DNA of 64,000 nt from Alphaproteobacteria bacterium UBA1218 (GCA_002309215.1 DBXG01000023.1:1-64000), one strand, 5' to 3'; positions 45,885 to 54,044 are shown, numbered from the stretch's first letter. Notes: generated by a model from the sequence alone, not told the origin. Numbers and translations: made by a program.

Positions 45885-46445
45885 TTACATCTGTTCATTC
45901 GCCCAAGCTTTCAATTCTGCCCCAGACACATCTGTCGAAAAACGTTTACCGGTTAAAACCTTTGCACCTGGCGCCAAAGCCTGTATATTTGCGGCCGCTT
46001 CATCAGTATTTGGCGTGCTACCTGACGTAGCAAAAGGAATAATTGTTTTTCCATCAAAATTATAACTGCCGATGAATGTATTTATTATGGCTGGTTCACG
46101 CCCCCACCAAATTGGAAAACCGACAAATACAGTTTTATATTGTGCAAAATCTTTTATGTTCGACGCAATCGCAGGTCTGGAATCTTTATCAGCCATTTCA
46201 ATTGAAGAACGACTTTTATCATTACGCCAATTCAAATCATCAGCCGTATAAATTTGTTCTGGTTCGATTGCAAACAAATCAGCATCTATTTCTTTTGCTA
46301 ATTTTTCCGCCACAGATTTGGTATTCCCAGTGGCACTGAAATACGCAACCAGCACCCTATCCGATTTTGTTGTATGTGTCCGCACAACCGCAAAAACACC
46401 AAGAACTGCAATAATCACAGCCAATACATATAATAAACTTTTCAT
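45885..46445 (-). CDS. Membrane-anchored or exported flavodoxin
   Basis: 186 residues from the ATG at 46445 (AAGGAGA site). An N-terminal helix (LLYVLAVIIAVLGVFAVV) precedes a flavodoxin domain with the FMN phosphate loop YFSATGNTKSVAEKLAKE and the second loop GFPIWWGREPAII. Most relatives are cytosolic NAD(P)H-quinone or BilS/flavodoxin-4 type proteins. An N-terminal anchor places this one at or across the inner membrane, where it might serve electron transfer. No partner enzyme is adjacent. Confidence 0.8.
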   Translation of the reverse strand: MKSLLYVLAVIIAVLGVFAVVRTHTTKSDRVLVAYFSATGNTKSVAEKLAKEIDADLFAIEPEQIYTADDLNWRNDKSRSSIEMADKDSRPAIASNIKDFAQYKTVFVGFPIWWGREPAIINTFIGSYNFDGKTIIPFATSGSTPNTDEAAANIQALAPGAKVLTGKRFSTDVSGAELKAWANEQM

Positions 46446-46480
46446 TTTATTTCTCCTTTTGCTTCCACACATTATATCAT

Positions 46481-46510
46481 AAAAAACCCGTCAATTCGAC
46501 GAGTTTTTTA
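46481..46510 (-). terminator. Hairpin terminator after the alpha/beta hydrolase gene
   Basis: AAAAAACCCGTC pairs with GACGAGTTTTTT around AATT (one mismatch). It overlaps the hydrolase stop. A TATAAT for the flavodoxin gene lies just beyond it. Confidence 0.7.
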
Positions 46511-47347
46511 TTTTGATCTTATATCTCGCATTTGTTTAATAAACTTTATCGAACGGCTACGCATATCTTTTGCAACATTATCAGGGATACCAAAATGCTT
46601 AACATTTTCATATATTTTAACATCTGCCTGAATATCATCAACAAAGGACACATCTTTTGGCATTTGCGAGTTAAATTTTTCACACCACTTTTTGACATAA
46701 GCCACAGGAGAAATTATATCTTTGGAACCGATAAAAAAACGAACCCCTGTGTTTCCCAAAAGATTTTTCTTGCTCATCGCCTTTGCATGATTTGCATAAA
46801 AATCTTTTATCAACGCTTTTGTCGCCGGTCTTATAGGCACCTTTAACATTTTCAATGTCAAACCAGGCACCAGTTTTAACAAACAAGACCAAGGCTTAAA
46901 TTTATCTATCACAAACGGAGACATCAACGCCATCGATTCGGGTAAGATAATATTTTGTTCCAAAGCCATCAAAGAAACAATCGCACCATAACTATTTGCT
47001 GCTATGGCAATATGTTTGGTATCAACCTTATCAGATAAAGTCAAAGCATAATCCCAAACTGTTTTCAAATCTTTGATACCCGAAGAAAAATTGACATCTT
47101 CTATATTTCCTTCGCTTTTATTTTGTTTTTCACCATGCCCCATAAAATTAAATTGCAAGGTAGAAAAACCTGCATCTTGATAATCCGCAGCCAACTTTTG
47201 CTGGGTATCTTTATCCATATGAGAATGCAAACCAGTCACGATGATAACCAATTGATGATGCGCATTCACATGTTGTGGATGAACGAGCCTCAATCTGATA
47301 CGCCGTTTTTCTTCTGAAACTTGTAACCAGAATTCTGTTTTACTCAT
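46508..47347 (-). CDS. Alpha/beta-hydrolase (lysophospholipase/dienelactone hydrolase-like)
   Basis: 279 residues from the ATG at 47347; an alternative ATG lies 9 bases upstream. IVTGLHSHMDKDTQQKLAADY starts the fold, FNFMGHGEKQNKSEGN follows, and the nucleophile elbow is AANSYGAIVSL with the Ser. The late NVKHFGIPDN holds the likely catalytic His. The substrate is unknown. It lies 25 bases after the small 47373 gene in the same direction. The longer frame to 47536 overlaps that gene and is rejected. Confidence 0.7.
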   Translation of the reverse strand: MSKTEFWLQVSEEKRRIRLRLVHPQHVNAHHQLVIIVTGLHSHMDKDTQQKLAADYQDAGFSTLQFNFMGHGEKQNKSEGNIEDVNFSSGIKDLKTVWDYALTLSDKVDTKHIAIAANSYGAIVSLMALEQNIILPESMALMSPFVIDKFKPWSCLLKLVPGLTLKMLKVPIRPATKALIKDFYANHAKAMSKKNLLGNTGVRFFIGSKDIISPVAYVKKWCEKFNSQMPKDVSFVDDIQADVKIYENVKHFGIPDNVAKDMRSRSIKFIKQMRDIRSK

Positions 47348-47372
47348 AATCTGCATTACCAAAACTGTATTT

Positions 47373-47597
47373 TTATCTGACTTCTTGATTTGTTTTACTT
47401 TTATTTGACACAGACTGTTCAATTTTAGCAACCAAATCTTCTTCGTTTTTTCCATATACGCTGTATCTTGTATTGCCCATTGGCTGAGCCATACAACCAA
47501 CCAATTGATAGTTGATATCATAAACCTCATATACAAACCAAGTCTGATCCGTGACAGTCTTTACATGTAAAAACTTTTTATGTTGTATAGAATTCAT
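47373..47597 (-). CDS. Small protein of unknown function
   Basis: 74 residues from the ATG at 47597 with AAGAGAC upstream. It is soluble with a beta-rich look (TWFVYEVYDINYQLVGCMAQP), then YSVYGKNEEDLVAKIEQSV. It is the first gene after a good promoter (47631-47658) and is followed by the hydrolase. No family is recognised. Confidence 0.5.
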   Translation of the reverse strand: MNSIQHKKFLHVKTVTDQTWFVYEVYDINYQLVGCMAQPMGNTRYSVYGKNEEDLVAKIEQSVSNKSKTNQEVR

Positions 47598-47630
47598 TTT
47601 ATTGTCTCTTTGTTTGTCCAAACCTTTACA

Positions 47631-47658
47631 AGTATAGCACCACGTTTTTTTGCGTCAA
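47631..47658 (-). promoter_or_regulatory. Promoter for the small protein-hydrolase pair
   Basis: On the minus strand TTGACG (47658-47653) and TATACT (47636-47631) are 16 bases apart, 34 bases before the ATG at 47597. Confidence 0.6.
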
Positions 47659-47737
47659 GACGTTTGTTGAGACACAACGCACAATTATCCTTGTATTTTA
47701 TTCATTGTATTGATAATATTCCTATTAAGAGCACAAA

Positions 47738-48454
47738 ATGTATAGAATACCATTTCTTATTGGGCAAATATTATCTTATTTTGTTCCCGGAACCCATGCC
47801 AGACGACGGGTTCGCGGTATGGTGAATCGATTTTTCTTCTATATACCGATTGCATGTTTTACCAAAAAAATATATGGCGTAAAAGCAAAACGAATTCGCT
47901 TTGTTCGTCAAATCAACATGAACCGTGCAACCTTTGTTGTAAACAACAGATACTATGTAAAAATATTCCGCAACGTGTCTATAAGCAGATTATATGCATA
48001 TAAATATCTTTTGGATTTTATCAGACCACGTCTTGATATGCATATTCCAAAAATTTTCATCGCAAAACATATTTCTATGTATGTAGCAGACACCCTGCCC
48101 GGCACAATTCTTTGTAATTGCGATAAATCACAAGTCTTAAAACACGAAAGAAAGATAAAATCCCAGGTTATAAATATGATAAATGCACTGAAAGCAATTC
48201 GCCCACAAACAATACTAAATTACGAAATGTTCACTGTTGAGTTGCAACCTCAACACATTCAACCAAAAGTAAAAGTAAATAAGAACTCGGTATTGGCCCA
48301 CAATGATTTGAACGCAAGCAATATACTGCTAGATGATAAATTTAATGTTATCAGCATTATCGATTGGGATTCTTTGTCTATTGTCCAGAATCCTGATGCA
48401 GACATTGAAAGTTTTGAACGATTATGGTCAATCTATAAACAATCAAACAAGTAA
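47738..48454 (+). CDS. APH/choline-kinase-fold phosphotransferase
   Basis: 238 residues. The signature VLAHNDLNASNILLDD (HxDxxxxN, about residues 188-203) followed by ISIIDWDSL is the catalytic loop and metal-binding Asp of the aminoglycoside/choline-kinase fold. The N-terminal lobe is short and atypical, with a basic HARRRVRG segment. It is followed 33 bases later by a GT8 sugar transferase. A role as an LPS-core, lipid or sugar kinase is likelier than antibiotic resistance, but this is inferred from the neighbour only. Confidence 0.7.
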   Translation: MYRIPFLIGQILSYFVPGTHARRRVRGMVNRFFFYIPIACFTKKIYGVKAKRIRFVRQINMNRATFVVNNRYYVKIFRNVSISRLYAYKYLLDFIRPRLDMHIPKIFIAKHISMYVADTLPGTILCNCDKSQVLKHERKIKSQVINMINALKAIRPQTILNYEMFTVELQPQHIQPKVKVNKNSVLAHNDLNASNILLDDKFNVISIIDWDSLSIVQNPDADIESFERLWSIYKQSNK

Positions 48455-48487
48455 ATCATATTTGTGAAATGAACCAAGGATACAAAG

Positions 48488-49402
48488 ATGTATAAGTTTT
48501 CTGTTTTACGCCAAGTTTCAGCAACCATAGCAGGCTTATTTGGTACGACACGTGAATCACGCAGATTGAAACGCGATAAAATTAAATTCCATGGTCTGAT
48601 TGAAACGGTTGGTCAAAACAGATTACCACGTGAAAAATATGCAAAACGTATCCCGATATCTTTTTGTTTTGATGCGCGCGGTTGTAAGTTAGCAGCGGTA
48701 TCAATAAAATCTTTGCTGGACGCATCACATGGACGCTGTGATTATGATATTTATTGCGTTGTGACTGATGATGTTGATAAGTCATTACAAAACATAATAA
48801 CAAACATAGTTGATGATTCGGAATCCAAGGTTTATTTCTTGAACGGCAATAATGATTTTGATAAATCTTATCGTGCAAAATGGCCGATTGCAGTATGGTA
48901 CAGATTAATGTTGCCAAAATTATTACCGAACATTGACAAGATTATATATGCAGATATTGATATAATATTCTGTAATGATTTGATTGATGTATATGAATTA
49001 GACATGGGGACAAATATTGTTGCAGGCGTTCCAACACAAAAAAACGGATATATAAACTCTGGCTTTTTGGTTATGGATTTGGCAAAGATTCGCGCAGAAA
49101 AAGTTTATGAAAAATGGATAAAAGCTTCCCAATCTGAAAAATACGAAAACCCAGACCAAGATTGCCTGAACTATACACTTGAAAACCGTAAATTATTTTT
49201 ACCAGTGAAATATAATTTTCAGGCACGCCTGGGTTCACGAATATTCCAAATGTATTCTGAAATAGAACTTGATGACTTGAAACATAATTTGGTAGTAATG
49301 CACTATTCTAATTATATCAAACCATGGAGCAATATCAGCGCACGCCCAATATATTCAGAAATATGGTGGAATACCGCCCATAAAACAGGTCTGTTTGAAT
49401 AA
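48488..49402 (+). CDS. Glycosyltransferase family 8 (LPS glucosyl/galactosyltransferase-like)
   Basis: 304 residues. ISFCFDARGCKLAAVSIKSLL opens the domain. The metal site is IIYADIDIIFCNDL (DxD), and NSGFLVMDLAKIR and DQDCLNYTLENRKLFLPVKYNFQ are typical of RfaJ/GspA-like enzymes. The late HYSNYIKPW holds the family's His. It adds a hexose to LPS core or a similar acceptor at the cytoplasmic face. It is probably co-transcribed with the kinase-fold gene upstream. Confidence 0.88.
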   Translation: MYKFSVLRQVSATIAGLFGTTRESRRLKRDKIKFHGLIETVGQNRLPREKYAKRIPISFCFDARGCKLAAVSIKSLLDASHGRCDYDIYCVVTDDVDKSLQNIITNIVDDSESKVYFLNGNNDFDKSYRAKWPIAVWYRLMLPKLLPNIDKIIYADIDIIFCNDLIDVYELDMGTNIVAGVPTQKNGYINSGFLVMDLAKIRAEKVYEKWIKASQSEKYENPDQDCLNYTLENRKLFLPVKYNFQARLGSRIFQMYSEIELDDLKHNLVVMHYSNYIKPWSNISARPIYSEIWWNTAHKTGLFE

Positions 49403-49452
49403 TCATTATTCCAAAACATCATCCAAACAATGCTCTCTTGCCAAGAGTGGTA

Positions 49453-49672
49453 TAAGTTCCCCGCCCAAAGTCAAGTTCTCCCTGTATGATGGGAACTTGC
49501 TCTCGAACTAGACTGATACTAGTTCCCCACCCGTGGCGGGGTGGATTGTGACGCAGTCACAAGACGGGGCGGGTATTCCGGTGTGTTCGTAATGCCGAAC
49601 GTCTGGAACAGAAATTATTTGCCCCCTCCCCGCCATTCTGGCCCTCCCCTCCGTTGGAGGGGAATTAAAATC
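49453..49672. repeat. GC-rich intergenic repeat, block A (non-coding copies of the DUF559-element family)
   Basis: The stretch from 49403 to 49794 has no gene. It holds a short unit ending GGGAACTTGCTCTCGAACTAG at 49511, then a second unit beginning ACTGATACTAGTTCCCCACC (49512). Inside are a perfect hairpin TTGTGAC-GCA-GTCACAA (49546-49562) and inverted arms TGGCGGGG (near 49534) and CCCCGCCA (near 49628), then a CCCCTCC/GGAGGGG hairpin. The same sequences recur at 52242-52587. The block stands out from the AT-rich surroundings by composition. Confidence 0.8.
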
Positions 49673-49736
49673 GATCAATAATAAAAAATCTGCACATAGC
49701 AAAGAAAGACTTTTTAACATTTTGCAAAATAATATT

Positions 49737-49764
49737 TTGTTTGTGTGCCTTTTTATGATATAAT
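49737..49764 (+). promoter_or_regulatory. Promoter for the secreted-protein pair
   Basis: TTGTTT (49737-49742) and TATAAT (49759-49764; extended TGATATAAT) are 16 bases apart, followed by TAGGAG before the ATG at 49795. Confidence 0.6.
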
Positions 49765-49794
49765 ATCAATAAACTTAAATGTAGGAGTCCACAA

Positions 49795-50160
49795 ATGAAA
49801 GCACAATTTTTGATTATTTTCGGCGTATTCTTTGGCTTTGTATCGATTGCAAATGCTGCGCTGGTTGTAAAAAACGATACCATGGCCAAAAATGAAGCAT
49901 ACGAAGAATTGACCCTGGAAGATGCGCGTACAATCCAAACATTGGAAAACGATATTCGTATCTTGGATTCAGAAATTAAAAAGTGTGAAAAATCAAAGAA
50001 AGGTTGGATTGCTGGCACAGTAATTGGTAGTGCTGGCGTTGCTGCAACTGGTATCGCTGCGATTGTTCAAGGTGTTCAAATCAGCAAAGCAAAAGACCAA
50101 AAGAAAGCGCTTGAAAAAGAAACAAAAGAATTGAAAGCAAAAAACGAAAAAAATAAATAA
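49795..50160 (+). CDS. Secreted coiled-coil protein of unknown function (short paralogue)
   Basis: 121 residues with a signal peptide (cleaved about residue 21, after IANAA). A helix with KKCEKSKKG is followed by a hydrophobic Gly/Ala-rich segment (WIAGTVIGSAGVAATGIAAI) and a Lys/Glu coiled coil to the end. The order, helix-Cys-hydrophobic Gly segment-charged coil, is the same as the N-terminus of the next protein (50187), so the two are paralogues over this part. No known family. It is 26 bases before that gene. Confidence 0.65.
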   Translation: MKAQFLIIFGVFFGFVSIANAALVVKNDTMAKNEAYEELTLEDARTIQTLENDIRILDSEIKKCEKSKKGWIAGTVIGSAGVAATGIAAIVQGVQISKAKDQKKALEKETKELKAKNEKNK

Positions 50161-50186
50161 AGTTTGATTAACCATAGGTTCTTTTT

Positions 50187-52181
50187 ATGAAAAAAGCATT
50201 TATATCCAGTTTGATAATGTCATTTACGTGTATCGCATGTTATGCCCAGCATCCACGTATTACGCAATTAATTGCTGAAAAGCAGGCCAAGATGGAAAAA
50301 TTGGAAAAGTGCCAGGGAACAACCAAAAGTCTGAAGATTGCTGGTATATCAACATTGGGTATAACTGCTGTTGGTGTTGGCGCCAATATTGCAGAGGCTG
50401 TAGTTCTAAATAACGCCAAGGAAGATGTTGCCAAGGCAAAAAAAGCACGCGATGACGAACAAAAGAAGAAAAATGAACGTGAAGCCGCAGAAAAGAAAAG
50501 ACAAGAAGAAGAAAGACAAAGATTGGAAGAAGAAAGAAAAAGACAAGAATGCGACAGTAGAAACGCTGTGTATGTCAATGGTGTTTGCGGTGGATGTAAA
50601 GACGGTTATATCGCAGATACAAGTGGTAATTGTGTAGAAAAACCGAAACCAGATGAACAACAAGGCGATGGCGATAAGCAGGAGGATAAAAAATCTGGCG
50701 AAAACGAAAATGTCAAACCAAGTGCACCTAAAAAAGTTCCGGCCCAGGAAAGTGTTATAGATGTTGATTTTGATCAAATTGTAAAGTATTCACAATTGAA
50801 AACAGGAATCACAAATAAAATCAAGACCGATTATGAATGCGAAGGTAATACAGACCCAGAATGGGTATTTGGGTTTACTTGGAAAACAACGTGTGGTGGC
50901 AAAACATACAATATCGCATTCCGTGGCGTAGATTGTGAAATCCAAGGCAGAGAATTCCAAGATGGCAAATGTATAGAAAACGCAGATTTACCGAAAAACG
51001 AATGTGAACAGTATGGTACAATGCAAGGTAACATTTGTGTCTGGGCAGAAACCGTAGAAATTGGAGATGAAGACATCAAAAGACATATTTTCGATACATT
51101 GAAAAATGATTATGGTTTTACAAACGTATCTGAGCAATCTAAATCTGAAACGGCATACATATTTAGCGCAAAAACACCAGAAAAAAATGTTCTTTTAACA
51201 CTTCAGTTCAATGTAAAGTGTCAAAATGAAAAACAAAAAGTAGATACAAATAGCAATAATTGTGTTGATGCAGATAAAGTGACTGCGAAACCGGCAGATA
51301 GTAAGCCAAAGGCAGTTGCAGGTGATTTTGTTGAAACACTTTGCAAAAATAATGGAGGAACATTCAATGATAAAAGCCTTGTATGTACTAATCTAAAGGT
51401 TAACACATTGGCAAAATATAACGAAATAGTAAATCAGCTGAAAAACAACAATTTTAGATGCATAGAAGACAAAATGACTTCTTGTAATGATGGTAAACAC
51501 GTGGTGGACATTGAACGTGATGGTGAAACAATGTTTGGGTATATTTGTAGAGAAAGCGGTTGGCACTATGATGCTGGTCGTAAAACCTGTTATGTTGGTG
51601 GTAGTGTAAATACTCCTGCAAAACCAACGACTGCAAAAGATTGGCTTGCACAAAAAGCAAAAGCAGAATTTGATGGCAGAGGTTGTTCTTCAGAAAAATT
51701 TGAAGTTACTGATACATATACTGCGATTAAATGTAATAATGGATTTTCGCTTGCTTATTCATACAAAAACTTAACCTGTGGAGAGAACGAAGTCTTGAGG
51801 GGCTTGAGAGAGGAGGCGCAGTGTGTAGAATGCGCAGATGACGAATGGGTTAAAGATGGCGAGTGTAAACCAGTAAGATGTAAAGATTATGTGTATACAG
51901 TCGTAAAGAATCATGATTGCTATTGGAAGGCTGGCAGGTTCACCATCACTGATTTGGAAGACGGAAGAGTTAAAGATAAAAGTGAGGCACGAGACTGGAT
52001 AAACAAATGGTTTACCAAAGCTCTTAATCAGCGGAGCGCCATGGCAACTGAGTTTAACTGTAAGGTTACTGAAGCAAATTATGTTATTGGTAAAGATGTT
52101 GTTGAATGTAGCCTTGGTAATACAACATTTGAATTTAAGATTCAGAACATAAGTGGTGCAAGTGTCGGTGATAAACTCTGA
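50187..52181 (+). CDS. Large secreted modular cysteine-rich protein of unknown function
   Basis: 664 residues. A signal peptide (about 1-20) is followed by KCQGTTKSLKIAGISTLGIT, a hydrophobic segment, and a Lys/Glu-rich coiled coil (about 77-121). An EGF-like Cys cluster (CGGCKDGYIADTSGNC, about 134-149) and a charged, Pro-rich linker come next. The remaining 470 residues contain about five diverged modules (near 190, 280, 380, 485 and 600). Each has a helix, paired Cys, a beta-rich stretch and a Cys-containing close such as NIAFRGVDCEIQGREF. The pattern suggests an extracellular binding or adhesive protein. It is probably co-transcribed with 49795 and ends in a terminator. No family is recognised. 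Confidence 0.7.
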   Translation: MKKAFISSLIMSFTCIACYAQHPRITQLIAEKQAKMEKLEKCQGTTKSLKIAGISTLGITAVGVGANIAEAVVLNNAKEDVAKAKKARDDEQKKKNEREAAEKKRQEEERQRLEEERKRQECDSRNAVYVNGVCGGCKDGYIADTSGNCVEKPKPDEQQGDGDKQEDKKSGENENVKPSAPKKVPAQESVIDVDFDQIVKYSQLKTGITNKIKTDYECEGNTDPEWVFGFTWKTTCGGKTYNIAFRGVDCEIQGREFQDGKCIENADLPKNECEQYGTMQGNICVWAETVEIGDEDIKRHIFDTLKNDYGFTNVSEQSKSETAYIFSAKTPEKNVLLTLQFNVKCQNEKQKVDTNSNNCVDADKVTAKPADSKPKAVAGDFVETLCKNNGGTFNDKSLVCTNLKVNTLAKYNEIVNQLKNNNFRCIEDKMTSCNDGKHVVDIERDGETMFGYICRESGWHYDAGRKTCYVGGSVNTPAKPTTAKDWLAQKAKAEFDGRGCSSEKFEVTDTYTAIKCNNGFSLAYSYKNLTCGENEVLRGLREEAQCVECADDEWVKDGECKPVRCKDYVYTVVKNHDCYWKAGRFTITDLEDGRVKDKSEARDWINKWFTKALNQRSAMATEFNCKVTEANYVIGKDVVECSLGNTTFEFKIQNISGASVGDKL

Positions 52182-52204
52182 TTCAATATTTACAAAGTTC
52201 TAAC

Positions 52205-52231
52205 AAATCCCCGTTGTACGGGGATTTTTTT
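52205..52231 (+). terminator. Terminator after the modular secreted protein
   Basis: AAATCCCCGT/ACGGGGATTT stem and a run of T, 24 bases after the stop. Confidence 0.85.
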
Positions 52232-52241
52232 CAATTCCCAC

Positions 52242-52587
52242 CTGATACTGGTTCGCTCGACATTACGTGTCTATGCGTATACCGTAACGACTACGAGTAA
52301 GTGAAAACGAACAAGGCGAAGTTTGAATATTAAGGAGTGCCACGCAGGGCGAAGCCCGAGTGATTTCGCTACACTTCGTTTGCAAAATCTACTTGTATTC
52401 CCCACCCGAAGTCTCGACGTAGCGATAGCGAAGACGGACGTGGCGGGGTGGATTGTGACGCAGTCACAAGACGGGGCGGGTATTCTGGTGTGTGCGTAAT
52501 AACGAATGTCTGGAACAATAACAATTTGAACCCTCCCCGTCCTGCGGGCCCTCCCCTCCAATGGAGGTGAACTTGCTCTCAAACTAG
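52242..52587. repeat. GC-rich non-coding repeat unit, block B
   Basis: It begins CTGATACTGGTTC, like the DUF559 element, and ends GAACTTGCTCTCAAACTAG at 52587, directly abutting that element. It contains the same core as block A (GGATTGTGACGCAGTCACAA near 52449, GGCGGGTATTCT) plus extra stem-loops (GGGCGAAGCCC). It holds no convincing gene; an apparent 103-codon minus-strand frame here arises from the repeat itself. Confidence 0.8.
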
Positions 52588-53102
52588 ACTGATACTAGTT
52601 CCCCGCCTGGGGCGGGGGGGACCGCTTGCGGTGGGGAGGGTTGTGTTTTTAATATTGAACAAAACATATTTTCAACATAAAATTAAAATTATGTACGGTT
52701 ATAATAAACAACTTAAAGGTTTAGCACGTGCCAATCGTAATGCTGGCAATTTAGCCGAAGTATTACTTTGGCATGAATTACAACGTTGTAAACTTGGGGT
52801 CAGGTTCACTCGACAGAAACCTATTGGAAATTATATTGCTGATTTTTATTGTCGTGAAAAGAAATTGGTTATCGAAATAGACGGTTGGTCACATGACAAT
52901 AAATACGAATATGATAAAACACGCGATGAATATATGAAATCTTTGGGGATACATGTATTAAGAATATCAGACAAAGATACAAGAAAAGATATGGCAAATG
53001 TCTTGATATGGATAAAGCATAACATAGACACAATATAAAATACAACCCTCCCCGTCGCTTCGCGCCACCCCGCCTCAGGCGGGGAACTTACTCTCGAACT
53101 AG
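52588..53102. mobile_element. DUF559 element: 0.5-kb unit with inverted-repeat ends carrying one endonuclease gene
   Basis: The unit starts ACTGATACTAGTTCCCCGCC and ends GGGGAACTTACTCTCGAACTAG. Its inner flanks are long imperfect inverted repeats: 52598-52651 matches the reverse complement of 53034-53087 (both read GTTCCCCGCCTGRGGCGGGG, then a variable stem, then GGGGAGGGTTGTRTTTT). The only gene inside is the DUF559 protein. The left end directly abuts block B, which shares the same end sequences, so copies have inserted side by side. No transposase is present. Mobility is inferred from the architecture. Confidence 0.65.
52691..53038 (+). CDS. DUF559 (Vsr-like, PD-(D/E)xK) endonuclease
   Basis: 115 residues from the ATG at 52691; a GTG inside the left repeat is rejected. 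The family pattern is RANRNAGNLAEVLLWHELQ, then RFTRQKPIGNYIADFYC with Asp51, then VIEIDGW with Glu62 and Asp64, and the close GIHVLRIS. This is the Vsr/restriction-enzyme-like nuclease fold. It probably makes a strand cut, but no biochemical role is established for this subfamily that I can name. It lies alone between the inverted repeats. The right-hand repeat begins within a few bases of its stop codon. Confidence 0.85.
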   Translation: MYGYNKQLKGLARANRNAGNLAEVLLWHELQRCKLGVRFTRQKPIGNYIADFYCREKKLVIEIDGWSHDNKYEYDKTRDEYMKSLGIHVLRISDKDTRKDMANVLIWIKHNIDTI

Positions 53103-53117
53103 GTTGAGATAAATATT

Positions 53118-53360
53118 CTATTTCATTGGTGGAAAGCAATTATCCGAATCGTTTGGGCAACAAACCATCCAACCACCGCCTGCATCAGTATAAACCTCCC
53201 CTTCGCAACAGCCATGTTTATCGGGTTTATTACCACTGGGGCATGTCACAAAGAAACTGTGCCAATTCGCAACAAAAAAATGTGTGCTGTATCCAAATGC
53301 CCAACCAACCAACACTGCAATAACGATGAACAGCCATGTATTATCTTTCGTCTTTTTCAT
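53118..53360 (-). CDS. Small membrane-anchored cysteine-rich protein of unknown function
   Basis: 80 residues with GGGGGG before the ATG. One N-terminal membrane helix (WLFIVIAVLVGWAFGY) is followed by an exported tail with six Cys (TCPSGNKPDKHGCCEGEV, MVCCPNDSDNC). The six spaced Cys suggest disulphides in the periplasm. It lies 9 bases after the 53370 gene, so the two are co-transcribed. It starts a few bases outside the DUF559 element. Confidence 0.6.
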   Translation of the reverse strand: MKKTKDNTWLFIVIAVLVGWAFGYSTHFFVANWHSFFVTCPSGNKPDKHGCCEGEVYTDAGGGWMVCCPNDSDNCFPPMK

Positions 53361-53369
53361 TATACCCCC

Positions 53370-54044
53370 CTATTCTTCTATGATTTTTTCCAATTGAATT
53401 ATAAAATCAATAGCTGGATTGGTCAATTTCTTTGCTTTTTCCAACATTCTGGCTGCTTCATTTTGCATTTGCAGACGTTTATATGTTTCAACCATTTCTG
53501 TTGCTTCGCGCCTGTCATCCAATCTATCTTGATTCAAAGCACGTGCAACTTCCAAATCTTTTCGTGCCAATTCTTTGTACGCATCAGTATTTGCTTTGCA
53601 ACCCCTGTCTGCTAAATTAGCATAAATCTTTGCACGATTTATGTAATCTTGGGCATCGTTTGATACGTCAAAATTCATATTACCCAATCTTTGCAACCAT
53701 ATTGCCTCAATCCTTTCACATGGAATATCTTGTGGCTTCATATTATTATGCTGTGGTATAAATTTTTTTGGTTGCCCAGGTTTTATACGCTTGAAATTTC
53801 TGTTATTACAATTTTCAGAAAATATTTCATTTAATTGTCTTAACAAGTCTGGATTATTATTTTCTGCCGCATTGATAATTTGATTTGATATTTGCTGACA
53901 TTGTGCCATGGACATAGTTGAATTATTTACGCGTGATGTTCCATTTATAATAAAACCTATGCCGATACCAAATATCAAAATGCAAATCATACCGATTATG
54001 CCGTATATTTTGTATTTCAACACACTAGTATTTTGCTTTTTCAT
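53370..54044 (-). CDS. Membrane-anchored helical-repeat protein of unknown function
   Basis: 224 residues. A single N-terminal helix (YGIIGMICILIFGIGIGFII) anchors an exported domain that begins Cys- and Asn-rich and continues as amphipathic helices rich in Ala, Leu and Arg (INRAKIYANLADRGCKANTD). These resemble short TPR-like repeats. AAAGGAG precedes the ATG. It is co-transcribed with 53118. No family recognised. Confidence 0.6.
   Translation of the reverse strand: MKKQNTSVLKYKIYGIIGMICILIFGIGIGFIINGTSRVNNSTMSMAQCQQISNQIINAAENNNPDLLRQLNEIFSENCNNRNFKRIKPGQPKKFIPQHNNMKPQDIPCERIEAIWLQRLGNMNFDVSNDAQDYINRAKIYANLADRGCKANTDAYKELARKDLEVARALNQDRLDDRREATEMVETYKRLQMQNEAARMLEKAKKLTNPAIDFIIQLEKIIEE

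Noticed and set aside
47348..47536. A longer start for the alpha/beta hydrolase
   Set aside because: The extension overlaps the 47373-47597 gene and has no domain-like content; the hydrolase fold begins after the ATG at 47347.
47738..48454. Reading the APH-fold gene as an aminoglycoside-resistance gene
   Set aside because: The N-lobe is atypical and the neighbour is an LPS-type transferase, so resistance is not supported.
52271..52582. A 103-codon minus-strand frame in block B, resembling a 70-codon frame at 49508-49720
   Set aside because: Both share PAPSCDCVTIHPAT only because the DNA repeat is shared. They lack a plausible start context and lie entirely in palindromic repeat sequence.
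52631..52690. A GTG-started N-terminal extension of the DUF559 gene
   Set aside because: It reads through the left inverted repeat and adds residues not found in the family; the ATG at 52691 begins at the usual family start.
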